In this document: positions 37,993-46,014 of the stretch, piece by piece
Layout of the letters: every line of letters starts with the position of its first letter
Position numbering within the stretch: position 1 is the first letter of the stretch
Position numbers and translations under genes: made by a program
Source of the DNA: Companilactobacillus ginsenosidimutans
GTDB taxonomy: Bacteria; Bacillota; Bacilli; Lactobacillales; Lactobacillaceae
DNA: 64,000 nt
Assembly (NCBI RefSeq): GCF_001050475.1
Contig: NZ_CP012034.1
Location: 1,054,001 to 1,118,000, forward strand
Reading direction: 5' to 3'
The notes under the pieces: model-generated
Told to the model about the DNA's origin: nothing
The model's database searches: none
The model's input: only the letters and a program-made list of their open reading frames with translations

Positions 37993-39159
37993 CTAAATCA
38001 GATTGTCTTTAACTATCTTTGTTAAATCGGAATTATTTAGGGTTTCGATTCCTTTGATGAACTTTTGCTTCATGTCTTCATTTTTGTATTGTTTTGGATT
38101 TAAGGTTACTCCATCTGTTGTGCTACACTTGCTTACTATTTCGTATTGAACATCGGAGTTATTGGAAATGTAATTAAAATCTCTTTTGTCTGAGGGTGAT
38201 ACTGTTGTGGTTATTGCGATGTTTTTGGCTTTTTCAGCATCACCTTGTTGATAGTTTTGATTCTCTGTTTCAAAATATTCGGTGAAAATTGCTGATTCAC
38301 TGCCTACTTTTTTATCTCCTTGTTGGAGTGTATATATTTTGATGTCTGTTTTGGCATCCTTGTGGGCTAAATTGGATTCTGTGTGAGCTGCTGTGTTCTC
38401 TTGATTGAATTGGGCTACTTTCCAATTTACTTGGGCATCTCTGGAGATTTGAGCCGCTCTGTTTATTGTTACTTTAGTGTTCTTACCAAAATGAGTTGCT
38501 TCTGTGTAATTTATTTGGCTCTTTGGTCGCGCTAAGATTTCGACTATCACATCTGCATGATTTGTTTCGTCTCCAACTGTTCTGGCGTCAACTACTATGT
38601 TTGCTGAACTACCTTGATCTGCATAGATAAAAATATGTGTTATTAAGTCTTGGTTGTGAAAACTGTCTTGGATAATATTCAAGTGCACTGTATCAGATAA
38701 TTGATAGTTTTTTGGTAAGTAGAAAAACATTCCGTTATTTAGTAAGGCTGTGTGTAATTCTGTTAGTTTGTTACTACCTTCTGGCAAAACTTTATTCATG
38801 AAGTAATTTTCTATTAAACGAGGATGTTGTCTGAAGGCTGTAAAAATATCCGTCAAAATCACACCTCCTTCTTCGTCATCTTCATCAAGTGTATTTTCTA
38901 AACTGGATTGGCCAATTTGGGATAATCCTATTTCATCTTCATCAATATTTGCTGCGGATAAAACTTCTTTGGTTAATTTAATTTTTTGAGGGGTTTGTTT
39001 TTGTAAATTGTCGCTTGCGGCCATATCAAAATGACTTATTGAAAACTCTGGTGCAGATTTCACTGCTGTCAGTGCTTCAAGGCGTCTTTTTACTAGCCAA
39101 TGTGGCTCACCATGTTCATTGGCAAATTGTTCTAATTGTTCAGCTAATTCTTCTGACAT
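37993..39159 (-). CDS. SufB/SufD family protein, isolated from a suf operon
   Basis: This 388-residue protein belongs to the SufBD beta-helix family of Fe-S scaffold subunits: the N-terminal helical part has EPHWLVKRRLEAL and the core has IYADQGSSANIVVDARTVGDE. The family's C-terminal ISRDAQVNWKVAQF repeats are present. No sufC, sufS, sufU or second sufB/D is adjacent, which is unusual because SufB/D normally works in a SufBCD complex. Its closest neighbours are moaC, a SufT-like gene and moaA, two of which relate to Fe-S proteins. Whether it replaces or supplements a complete SUF system elsewhere cannot be seen here. Confidence 0.7.
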   Translation of the reverse strand: MSEELAEQLEQFANEHGEPHWLVKRRLEALTAVKSAPEFSISHFDMAASDNLQKQTPQKIKLTKEVLSAANIDEDEIGLSQIGQSSLENTLDEDDEEGGVILTDIFTAFRQHPRLIENYFMNKVLPEGSNKLTELHTALLNNGMFFYLPKNYQLSDTVHLNIIQDSFHNQDLITHIFIYADQGSSANIVVDARTVGDETNHADVIVEILARPKSQINYTEATHFGKNTKVTINRAAQISRDAQVNWKVAQFNQENTAAHTESNLAHKDAKTDIKIYTLQQGDKKVGSESAIFTEYFETENQNYQQGDAEKAKNIAITTTVSPSDKRDFNYISNNSDVQYEIVSKCSTTDGVTLNPKQYKNEDMKQKFIKGIETLNNSDLTKIVKDNLI

Positions 39160-39234
39160 TATTTATCCCCCTTGATATTTTACTGATTCTTTTCATATAC
39201 TTTAGTTATCACTTAAAAGAAAGCGTTTATATTA

Positions 39235-39735
39235 ATGGAAAAACTAACTCACTTCAATGATCAAAATCGTTCAAAAATGGTTGATGTTACCGACAAAAAG
39301 GTTACTTCACGAACTGCTTTAGCTACCGGTGAAATAAAGATGCATCCAGAAACTCTACAACGAATTCATGAGGGTAAAATTAAAAAAGGCGACGTTTTAG
39401 CAGTCGCCCAAGTTGCCGGTATTATGGCAGCTAAACAAACATCTTCTTTAATTCCAATGTGTCATTTAATTCCACTAACTGGCGTTGATATTCATTTTGA
39501 AGACGATGGTGAATCAATTGTTACTTGTACTGCCCAAGTTAAAACTAAACATGTCACCGGAGTTGAAATTGAAGGACTACTTGCTGTCCAAACAGCCCTT
39601 CTAACAATTTATGACATGTGTAAAGCAATTGATCGTGGCATGATTATTAGCAATGTTCATTTAGTAGAAAAAATAGGTGGCAAGAGTGGTCATTTCATAT
39701 TTGACGACCAAGTTAGCCATGAATCCCAAGACTAA
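39235..39735 (+). CDS. moaC: Cyclic pyranopterin monophosphate synthase
   Basis: MoaC acts with MoaA to turn GTP into cyclic pyranopterin monophosphate, the first molybdenum-cofactor intermediate. The 166-residue protein has the signatures [51 protein letters not shown] and KAIDRGM. No strong ribosome-binding site is seen before the ATG. It is convergent with, and overlaps by 23 bp, the SufT-like gene; moaA lies just beyond on the opposite strand. Confidence 0.93.
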   Translation: MEKLTHFNDQNRSKMVDVTDKKVTSRTALATGEIKMHPETLQRIHEGKIKKGDVLAVAQVAGIMAAKQTSSLIPMCHLIPLTGVDIHFEDDGESIVTCTAQVKTKHVTGVEIEGLLAVQTALLTIYDMCKAIDRGMIISNVHLVEKIGGKSGHFIFDDQVSHESQD

Positions 39736-40048
39736 TTTTTCCAAAACGACTTATCATCGAAACATTCCAAGCAGGCTGCCAAACTAGATTGATTTGACAT
39801 TTCTCGATGGATTCCACTGATGTTGCAGCATCAATAATTTGTTGCTCCAGCAAGTTACCTAGTGGGCATCCCATCGTTGTCAAAGTCATCGTGATTAGGC
39901 AGTATTTTTCGTTGACCACAACGTCATAAATCAAGCCGAGATTAACCAGATCGATACCAAGTTCAGGATCGATGACATCCTCAAGTGATTCCATAACTTC
40001 ATTTTCGATTGGTGAGAATACATCACCTTGTCCGATTGCGTTGTCCAT
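39713..40048 (-). CDS. SufT-like MIP18/DUF59 Fe-S maturation protein
   Basis: This 111-residue DUF59 protein has [27 protein letters not shown] and the Cys motif TTMGCPL. Such proteins assist Fe-S cluster delivery. It starts three bases after the moaA stop and its GGAGG lies within the moaA end, so it is coupled to moaA, itself a two-cluster radical SAM enzyme. A role in loading MoaA with clusters is a reasonable inference. Confidence 0.85.
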   Translation of the reverse strand: MDNAIGQGDVFSPIENEVMESLEDVIDPELGIDLVNLGLIYDVVVNEKYCLITMTLTTMGCPLGNLLEQQIIDAATSVESIEKCQINLVWQPAWNVSMISRFGKISLGIHG

Positions 40049-40051
40049 AGG

Positions 40052-41044
40052 TTAACCTCCGATTTGACTCATGTGTCTCCAAGTTGGAGCTTTATCAATA
40101 ATTCTATCTGTTTCTGACATAGCCATCTCATGATTTAGTGGCTTATTGTCGAGTGAACGTTGGATTAGAGCTCTAAATTTCTTCTTGTCAGGGATTGCTT
40201 CACGAATATTAATTTCTTCATTCCAATATAAACAAGCTTTGATATAACCATCAGCTGTAATACGAAGACGATTACAGTTCTCACAAAACTTAGCACTAAT
40301 AGGATGAATCAAACCGAAACTTCCCTCATAACCAGTTATCTGATAATTATCAGAAGGACCGTTACCCTTCAGTTCAATAGGGGTATAATCCAGGCCATTC
40401 GATTCACAAATGTCGAACACATTTTGAAGTCCAACATATTCCTTTTTCCAAGTCTTCAAAGAATTACCGATTGGCATGAATTCGATGAAACGGACGTTGA
40501 CGTTGTTATCCTTGGTATAGTTGAGGAATTCGAGGATTTCATCGTCATTTTGGCCTTTGATTAAGACGGTATTTAGTTTAATTTTTTTGAAATTTAGTTT
40601 TGCGGCAACGCTAATTCCGTCGAGGACTTGTTGGATATTTCCACCACGAGTGATTTCTTTATAACGTTTTGCATTGAAGGTATCTAAACTGATATTCAAA
40701 CGATCGAGTCCAGCATCTTTCAACTGTTGAGCCAATTTTGCTAGGAAGAGTCCGTTGGTGGTAATTGAAACATCTTCAATACCGTCAACGTTTTTGATGC
40801 GACGAACAATTTCGACAACATCTGTTCTAAGCAGCGGTTCACCCCCGGTAATACGCACTTTACTAATACCCATCTCAGCAAAATTTTCAACTAATTGAAC
40901 AATCTCATCTTGAGACAAAACTTCATCAGAAGGAAAGAAAGGCAAACCTTCCTTAGGCATACAGTACACACAACGCAAATTGCAGCGGTCTGTAATTGAA
41001 AGACGTAAGTAATCGTGTTTTCTCTTGTATTGGTCGAATATCAT
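40052..41044 (-). CDS. moaA: GTP 3',8-cyclase
   Basis: MoaA is a radical SAM enzyme that rearranges GTP to 3',8-cyclo-dihydro-GTP. The 330-residue protein has the SAM cluster motif CNLRCVYC at about residue 21, GGEPLLR, the second cluster Cys set in FCENCNRLRITADGYIKACL, and the C-terminal Gly-Gly that is needed for activity. moaC is nearby on the other strand. The remaining cofactor genes are not in the window. Confidence 0.95.
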   Translation of the reverse strand: MIFDQYKRKHDYLRLSITDRCNLRCVYCMPKEGLPFFPSDEVLSQDEIVQLVENFAEMGISKVRITGGEPLLRTDVVEIVRRIKNVDGIEDVSITTNGLFLAKLAQQLKDAGLDRLNISLDTFNAKRYKEITRGGNIQQVLDGISVAAKLNFKKIKLNTVLIKGQNDDEILEFLNYTKDNNVNVRFIEFMPIGNSLKTWKKEYVGLQNVFDICESNGLDYTPIELKGNGPSDNYQITGYEGSFGLIHPISAKFCENCNRLRITADGYIKACLYWNEEINIREAIPDKKKFRALIQRSLDNKPLNHEMAMSETDRIIDKAPTWRHMSQIGG

Positions 41045-41120
41045 AATAAACCCCCTCTGGTACTTGAGTTAATTATATGATAATCAGGTGAAGGAAAGAA
41101 TTGGGGAAATACCTAAAATA

Positions 41121-41240
41121 GAGCCAAAAATCAAACGCACTTAAACACGGAACACAAGACGGCCATAGCGGAGAGGGGTGCGTAACACCCCCGCAGCTCT
41201 GGGCGACTTGTGTGCAGTATTCAGTGTCTTTTTGCGCGTT
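41121..41240 (+). repeat. Palindromic intergenic element, family C copy 1
   Basis: The element begins GAGCCAAAAATCAAACGCAC. It has an inner helix ACACAAG/CTTGTGT (41152-41158 with 41207-41213) and the hairpin GGGGTG-CGTAA-CACCCC. It is an inverted, diverged copy of the element at 41501-41613. Its 3' arm has decayed relative to the 5' arm. Confidence 0.75.
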
Positions 41241-41284
41241 TACACTAACAAAAATCAGGAGCGTGTTATTTGAACTCAATTATA

Positions 41285-41313
41285 TAGAAAAAGACCAGAC
41301 AAAGTCTGGCCTT
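41285..41313 (-). terminator. Minus-strand terminator
   Basis: On the minus strand AAGGCCAGAC pairs with GTCTGGTCTT (one G-U) around TTT and a TTTT run follows. It is one of two tandem terminators downstream of the CPBP-like gene. Confidence 0.6.
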
Positions 41314-41381
41314 AACCATGCAGTGTGGTTGTTTTAGGGTTTTAAATCGTGATGCTTCAAAATATTTAATTAGCATTTTGG

Positions 41382-41418
41382 TAAAAAAACAAGCCCAACC
41401 TCTGAGATTGGACTTGTT
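41382..41418 (-). terminator. Second minus-strand terminator
   Basis: On the minus strand AACAAGTCCAA pairs with TTGGGCTTGTT (one G-U) and seven T follow. Confidence 0.65.
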
Positions 41419-41500
41419 TATTCATTGCTTGTTTAATGATCTTAGTTCAAGATCTTTAGGACCTTGAATTTGTTCTTTTATGTTTTGTCGCGGAAACGCT

Positions 41501-41613
41501 AAAAATCAAACTGGACACTGAGTGTAAGCTGGATAAAGCTGCGGGGCGTTACGCGCCCTCTCCGCTGTGTCGCATCTTACACTCCGTGCCCAAGTGCGTT
41601 TGATTTTTGGCTC
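41501..41613 (-). repeat. Palindromic intergenic element, family C copy 2
   Basis: Its ends pair AAAAATCAAAC with GTTTGATTTTT, then CACTGAGTGTAAG with CTTACACTCCGTG, around a GC-rich inner hairpin GGGGCG/CGCGCCC. It is inverted relative to copy 1; a 22-bp exact inverted repeat links 41121-41142 with 41592-41613. It abuts the end of the CPBP-like gene. Confidence 0.8.
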
Positions 41614-41623
41614 TTTTTTTATT

Positions 41624-42304
41624 TTATATCATAATCGTCCCGATCAAAGCGGCTATCATTCCCAGCATCACTGGCATTTTTTCATCTTGTGTATACAGAT
41701 ATGTTAGTGCAAAACAGAATCCGAATACTGTGTTCATGAAGAATTGTAATAATGAGCCTGGTAATGTTATTGCTCCGGCTATTAATCCACTTATTAGAAT
41801 TCCCCCTACTGCACTGGCAGGTGAACTTTTTCTGAAGAAGTAGTTGAAGAAAAAGCCGGTTGATACTAGTTGTTGTTGAATTGATATGATAAATACGTTG
41901 GCAATTAGATTGAAGATGAATACTTTTTGATCCGAGCTTGCTACGTCATCATTCGAAAATTTGGGCAATTTTCCATTTACTTGTAAATAGCTAATCATCA
42001 TTCTTAAAACGATGATTAAAACAATCATTAAAGTTATAAATCCGATATTATGAACTAATGAATCCATGAATCTTTTTCGTGGTTCAGCAAATGAACTACG
42101 TTCTCGCATAAATCTTCTGACCATGAGGCCTAGTGTGAAGACTCCGACGATGAAAAATAAAATGACCAAGATGTCGTTTAACCCCTTGGCGTTAGCGGTA
42201 AAATTCTTAATTGCCAAGGTAACAACTGAAAAGGCAATCCAAATTAGATACCTACGCAAATCGACTCCTGGTGCTTCTCCTACTCGCATATATCTTTCTT
42301 CCAT
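41624..42304 (-). CDS. CPBP (CAAX protease-like) membrane protein, motif degenerate
   Basis: This 226-residue protein has about six hydrophobic segments. Its layout fits the CPBP (Abi) intramembrane protease family, whose first motif is EExxxR. Here the equivalent stretch appears to be QQLVSTGFFFNYFF, with the Glu pair replaced by Gln, and the second-motif His/Asn set is not evident. So it may be a catalytically dead member, or an unrelated membrane protein. It is divergent from the acyltransferase gene. Confidence 0.5.
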   Translation of the reverse strand: MEERYMRVGEAPGVDLRRYLIWIAFSVVTLAIKNFTANAKGLNDILVILFFIVGVFTLGLMVRRFMRERSSFAEPRKRFMDSLVHNIGFITLMIVLIIVLRMMISYLQVNGKLPKFSNDDVASSDQKVFIFNLIANVFIISIQQQLVSTGFFFNYFFRKSSPASAVGGILISGLIAGAITLPGSLLQFFMNTVFGFCFALTYLYTQDEKMPVMLGMIAALIGTIMI

Positions 42305-42397
42305 TCAATAATTTTGACTTTTAACATTATATCATACACAGATACTTCATTTTCGTGGCCTTTTCCACTATTATGGTTAGTTATACGGAGGATTAAT

Positions 42398-43477
42398 ATG
42401 GAAGCAAAAAAGGGAAGAATTTTTTATTTAGATTTTATCCGTGTCTTAGCAATCTTTCTAGTGGTTTTTATCCACGTTTCAGCGATTGACACAACCTTAC
42501 ACATCCGGACTGGTCAATGGCAAGTAATTAAGATATTAAATTATTTTGCCCACATCAGTGTACCGCTATTCTTTATGATTTCAGGAATGTTACTTTTGAA
42601 CAGCCCCAAAACAACATCCCTAGCATACACATGGAAAAAACGAATTCCGCACGTCGTAATACCATTTGTAGCTTGGTCTCTACTATCAACATTTTTCATC
42701 GGATTATATTCGCATTCGTTTTCAATGCCCGATATTTTAAAAATGTATGCAACATTTATATATCAGCCTGTGTCACCAACACTTTGGTTCATGTATCCTC
42801 TAATCGCGTTATACATCCTATCACCGGTGTTACGCGCATTTGTTGATGGTACTAGCAATAAAATTTTAGTTTATGTAGCAGCAGTTTGGTTTATAACTAA
42901 TTCATTAATGCCATCATTATCATTCTTACTACCAAAAGAATATGCACATGCACTAGACTTTTCACCTGCTGGTGGATTTTTCTTAGTCGGGGGATTTGTT
43001 GGCTACTTTATTTTAGGATATTTGATTTCAAAATTGGATGTAACTAAGGTAAATGGCTGGTTGTTGTTCATATTAATGATTGCGGCTATGTTTGGTGGAA
43101 ATGCATTTGCTAATATCTATCCCAAATCAATGGATATGTGGAATCAATATTACGTTACATCTGTCTTCATCGTAATTATGTCGGTCTGTGCGTATATCCT
43201 TGTAAAAAAATGGGGACAACATGTAAATTCAGGAAAAGTTAAGAATGTCTTTTCATTCCTATCACCATTGGTTTTCGGAATTTATTTAGTTCATAATATA
43301 TTAATATTATATTTAGAACCTTGGTTTATGGCACGTATGCCAAATGGCGGTCTACTATTAACATTCAGCAAATACTTTGCAGTCTTAATTTTAGCCACAA
43401 TTATCATTTGGATCTTAAGCCTTATTCCAGGTGTTAACTACGTCTTAACGGGGACAACGAGGAGAAAACAATCATGA
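42398..43477 (+). CDS. Acyltransferase family 3 (O-acetyltransferase-like) membrane protein
   Basis: This protein of 359 residues has about ten membrane helices. It starts MEAKKGRIFYLDFIRVLAIF with FIHVSAI after it, and has the loop SVPLFFMISGMLLL, the acyltransferase-3 pattern. Such enzymes acetylate cell-wall sugars or polysaccharides; no extracellular SGNH domain is attached. The frame is open from 42314, but GGAGG before the ATG at 42398 fixes the start. It overlaps the following small membrane gene by four bases. Confidence 0.8.
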   Translation: MEAKKGRIFYLDFIRVLAIFLVVFIHVSAIDTTLHIRTGQWQVIKILNYFAHISVPLFFMISGMLLLNSPKTTSLAYTWKKRIPHVVIPFVAWSLLSTFFIGLYSHSFSMPDILKMYATFIYQPVSPTLWFMYPLIALYILSPVLRAFVDGTSNKILVYVAAVWFITNSLMPSLSFLLPKEYAHALDFSPAGGFFLVGGFVGYFILGYLISKLDVTKVNGWLLFILMIAAMFGGNAFANIYPKSMDMWNQYYVTSVFIVIMSVCAYILVKKWGQHVNSGKVKNVFSFLSPLVFGIYLVHNILILYLEPWFMARMPNGGLLLTFSKYFAVLILATIIIWILSLIPGVNYVLTGTTRRKQS

Positions 43478-43668
43478 ACGGCACTACTATCACAGGTTTA
43501 GTTATTTTAATTATTACTTTAACAATTCACTTTTCAGTCTTGAACAGAAATCGTGCTTACAAAAAAGAACACAATGTTAAACGAGGACCCTTACTTAAAT
43601 TGGTTATTATAACCGGTTTACTCAATTTGGTCGGATTAATCATTATGATTGTTGGTATGATGCACTAA
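43474..43668 (+). CDS. Small two-helix membrane protein
   Basis: This 64-residue protein has two hydrophobic segments (about residues 6-23 and 42-62) separated by a basic loop, NRNRAYKKEHNVKRG. Its start overlaps the acyltransferase stop as ATGA, so the two are translationally coupled and probably work together. I recognise no family. Confidence 0.65.
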   Translation: MNGTTITGLVILIITLTIHFSVLNRNRAYKKEHNVKRGPLLKLVIITGLLNLVGLIIMIVGMMH

Positions 43669-43697
43669 TTCACTTGTATAACACAAATAATACATAC

Positions 43698-43738
43698 AAA
43701 AGGCATTCCGAAAATTCAAAATTCTCGGAATGCCTTTT
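43698..43738. terminator. Bidirectional terminator between the acyltransferase operon and hicB
   Basis: AAAAGGCATTCCG (43698-43710) pairs with CGGAATGCCTTTT (43726-43738). The loop also contains AAAATT/AATTCT-like sequence. Confidence 0.85.
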
Positions 43739-43753
43739 AAAATTAATTCAAAA

Positions 43754-44176
43754 CTAAATATCTAATTTGTTTTTAAGTGCTTCTGTTAGTACTTGAGAAA
43801 AGTTAATACCATTTTCTTTTCCCAACTTAACTAAGTACTCTGGGACAGTGACGTTTTTTCTAATAGTTTTAGGATTATTTCTTCGATATTCTTCAATATC
43901 CACAGTAACCAGAATTTTAATTTCATCCGTTTTACTTTCAATATCGGTTAATTCACTTGGCTCGGGAAATTCATTTTGATCTGCTAACGCAATACCTATT
44001 GCATCTTCGGCCATTATCACCGCATCCTTCATATCTTCACCTTGAGTCCAAATGCCACCAGCAACATCAGGTATTTCGACAGAATAACCTTTGTCCTCAG
44101 GATGTAAAATAATTGGGTATATTAAGACATTTTTCTTTTCAACCATAGTTGTCACACTTTCGATATTATCGCTCAT
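43754..44176 (-). CDS. hicB: HicB-type antitoxin
   Basis: This protein of about 140 residues has the HicB partially degraded RNase H fold region YPIILHPEDKGYSVEIPDVAGGIWTQGEDMKDAVIMAEDAIG (landmarks YSVEIPDV and A-x-x-M-A-E-D-A). A C-terminal ribbon-helix-helix-like DNA-binding part (VPEYLVKLGKENGINFSQVL) follows. It neutralises HicA and probably represses the operon. The ATG at 44176 overlaps the hicA stop by 11 bases. Confidence 0.85.
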   Translation of the reverse strand: MSDNIESVTTMVEKKNVLIYPIILHPEDKGYSVEIPDVAGGIWTQGEDMKDAVIMAEDAIGIALADQNEFPEPSELTDIESKTDEIKILVTVDIEEYRRNNPKTIRKNVTVPEYLVKLGKENGINFSQVLTEALKNKLDI

Positions 44177-44363
44177 CAAATAATCCCGCTTTCTTCAAAA
44201 TTGCATTCTGCATACCAATCTTTAATTCTCGTGCATGTATCGGTACAACAACAATTATCCCAGTTGTATAATTGACAAGCTTTAAATGCGATCCTCTCTG
44301 TGATTTTTCTAAGAACCCTGCTGATTTAAGTACTCTTAAGAGTTCCTTAGGTTTCATCGGCAT
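44166..44363 (-). CDS. hicA: HicA-type mRNA interferase toxin
   Basis: This 65-residue double-stranded RNA-binding-like toxin starts MPMKPKELLRVLKSAGF and has the catalytic His in QRGSHLKL (His26), followed by VVVPIHARELKIGM, the classic HicA pattern. It degrades mRNA when free of HicB. hicA lies first and hicB second, overlapping, as in other HicAB systems. All key residues are present, so it looks intact. Confidence 0.88.
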   Translation of the reverse strand: MPMKPKELLRVLKSAGFLEKSQRGSHLKLVNYTTGIIVVVPIHARELKIGMQNAILKKAGLFDER

Positions 44364-44474
44364 ATATATTCCTCAATTCTTTATTATTATATCATACTTA
44401 TTAATACACATGGAAAATTGCTTAATAAATATTCTATACAATACATTACGGATAATATTGGAATATATTTTAAT

Positions 44475-44505
44475 AAAAGCATGCCAAACGATTGGCATGC
44501 TTTTT
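44475..44505 (-). terminator. Terminator after the VanX-like gene
   Basis: AAAGCATGCCA (44476-44486) pairs with TGGCATGCTTT (44493-44503); T runs flank both sides. Confidence 0.8.
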
Positions 44506-44508
44506 CGT

Positions 44509-45063
44509 TCAATATTGATTAGGATCGGCGGTTGCTGGTTCATAACTATCCATTTCTGAATCTCGATAATCCCACCATTCGTTTTCATAACCAACGAATC
44601 CAACTTCAATCATCACTTCATTCATAATCTGATAGTTTCTTTCTTGCTCCGAAGTTCTCTTTGCATCCCTATGCGCAGCCTCTGTGAAATTGTCGAATTC
44701 TGTTTGCATCTCCAACTCATTTCCATCCATGTCACAAATTGTCAGGTCAAACGTAACTCCCTTTTGATGTGAAAAGTTAGGATTAGGTTTGGCTACAAAT
44801 TCCGGATGTGGATAAACTTCAAACAGTTTTTCTTGAGATTTTACTGGGCGATAGGCATCCCAAATTTTTATTCGGTATCCCTGCTTCTTTAACATCTTGC
44901 TAGCCTCTGCAAGCTTAAGTGCTGTTCCAGTTCTAGCAATTGCAGTAGTGAAATCATAGATCACTTTACCAGTAAAATTATTCGTGGTGGCGTAGCGTAG
45001 GTCGACAATAATGCTGGAATCTAACGTCAGGATATTAGTAAAGCCAGTTTTCCTCGTATCCAT
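44509..45063 (-). CDS. D-Ala-D-Ala dipeptidase (VanX) family protein with altered zinc ligand
   Basis: This 184-residue protein belongs to peptidase family M15D. Arg72 in WDAYRPVKSQ is the conserved substrate Arg, and His99 and Asp106 in SHQKGVTFD are two zinc ligands. Glu162 in NEWWDY is the catalytic base. The third zinc ligand, normally His in EWWH, is Asp165. VanX-type enzymes cleave D-Ala-D-Ala; in intrinsically vancomycin-resistant lactobacilli they may recycle wall peptides. It is monocistronic. Confidence 0.8.
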   Translation of the reverse strand: MDTRKTGFTNILTLDSSIIVDLRYATTNNFTGKVIYDFTTAIARTGTALKLAEASKMLKKQGYRIKIWDAYRPVKSQEKLFEVYPHPEFVAKPNPNFSHQKGVTFDLTICDMDGNELEMQTEFDNFTEAAHRDAKRTSEQERNYQIMNEVMIEVGFVGYENEWWDYRDSEMDSYEPATADPNQY

Positions 45064-45158
45064 GTAAGCACCTCCATTGATTGTCCATCAAGTATATCTG
45101 GTTAAACATATTTATTCTACCGATAGTCTGTTAACCTAAGATTAATTGAGGTGAAAAT

Positions 45159-45992
45159 ATGACTTTTGAAAAAGATATTAAAGATAATCAACTAAATTGG
45201 AACGACCGGGCAGCTGTTCATTTGAATTCTAAATTTTACGATGTAGAAGACTTAATTACAGATTCAAACAAGATTTCTATCACTGCACAACACGATTATG
45301 ACGTCGTGAAACCATTTCTACCTAACCATAATCTTTCTGGTCAAGACGTCCTCCATCTTCAGTGTCACATTGGAACAGACACGCTCTCGTGGAAACGGTT
45401 GGGGGCAAACAAAGTTGTTGGCCTGGATTTCTCAGATACAGCACTTGATTACGCAAAAGATTTAGCTAAAAGAGCTCATATAGACATCGATTATGTGCAA
45501 GGTGACGCAAGATTTGCATCGTCTAAAATAAGTCGCCAGTTTGACTTCATAGTTACAAGCATGGGTACAATCACGTGGCTGCCGGATCTGAAAGATTGGG
45601 CACAATCAATTGCACATCTATTAAACTACGGTGGTACATTCCTAATTCGTGATGACCACCCAATTCTTGCCGCATTGAATTTCGGATCAATGCACGTCAC
45701 ATCTACCTATTTCAACGACCACACTGACACATATGATAGCGACAGCTCCTACACTGATAGTTCAGAACATAAAATTGAACACACCACCAATCACAACTGG
45801 AATCACACCTTTGAAGAAATTATTAATGCGCTGGTTGCAGCAGGACTGTCAATCGAATTTTTGGGAGAATATGACAAAACAGAATGGAAGTCACTACCTT
45901 ATCTGCGTCAAAAGGATGATTGGTTCATCCTACCAAAAAAATATCCACACATCCCACTAACATTCGCAATTATTGCAAAAAAAATGGTCTAG
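45159..45992 (+). CDS. Class I SAM-dependent methyltransferase
   Basis: This 277-residue protein has the SAM-binding motif VLHLQCHIGTDTLSWKRLGA (residues about 64-83; glycine loop variant HIGTDT), followed by VVGLDFSDTALDYAK and GDARF. The acceptor is unknown; it may be a small molecule, as RNA and protein methyltransferase hallmarks are missing. It is divergent from the VanX-like gene and convergent with the LPQTS adhesin. Confidence 0.8.
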   Translation: MTFEKDIKDNQLNWNDRAAVHLNSKFYDVEDLITDSNKISITAQHDYDVVKPFLPNHNLSGQDVLHLQCHIGTDTLSWKRLGANKVVGLDFSDTALDYAKDLAKRAHIDIDYVQGDARFASSKISRQFDFIVTSMGTITWLPDLKDWAQSIAHLLNYGGTFLIRDDHPILAALNFGSMHVTSTYFNDHTDTYDSDSSYTDSSEHKIEHTTNHNWNHTFEEIINALVAAGLSIEFLGEYDKTEWKSLPYLRQKDDWFILPKKYPHIPLTFAIIAKKMV

Positions 45993-46011
45993 CCTAAGCT
46001 AGATCATTTTT
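45981..46011. terminator. Bidirectional terminator over the methyltransferase stop
   Basis: AATGGTCTAGC (45983-45993) pairs with GCTAGATCATT (45998-46008) with one G-U, and a T run follows. It includes the methyltransferase stop codon. Confidence 0.65.
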
Positions 46012-46014
46012 GAT

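Noticed and set aside
41419..41500. A small gene or sRNA between the family C copies
   Set aside because: There is no frame with a ribosome-binding site and no clear promoter; only the two terminators are supported.
44166..44363. HicAB as part of a prophage or genomic island
   Set aside because: No integrase, phage gene, attachment-site repeat or tRNA was seen around it; HicAB modules are also common in chromosomes.
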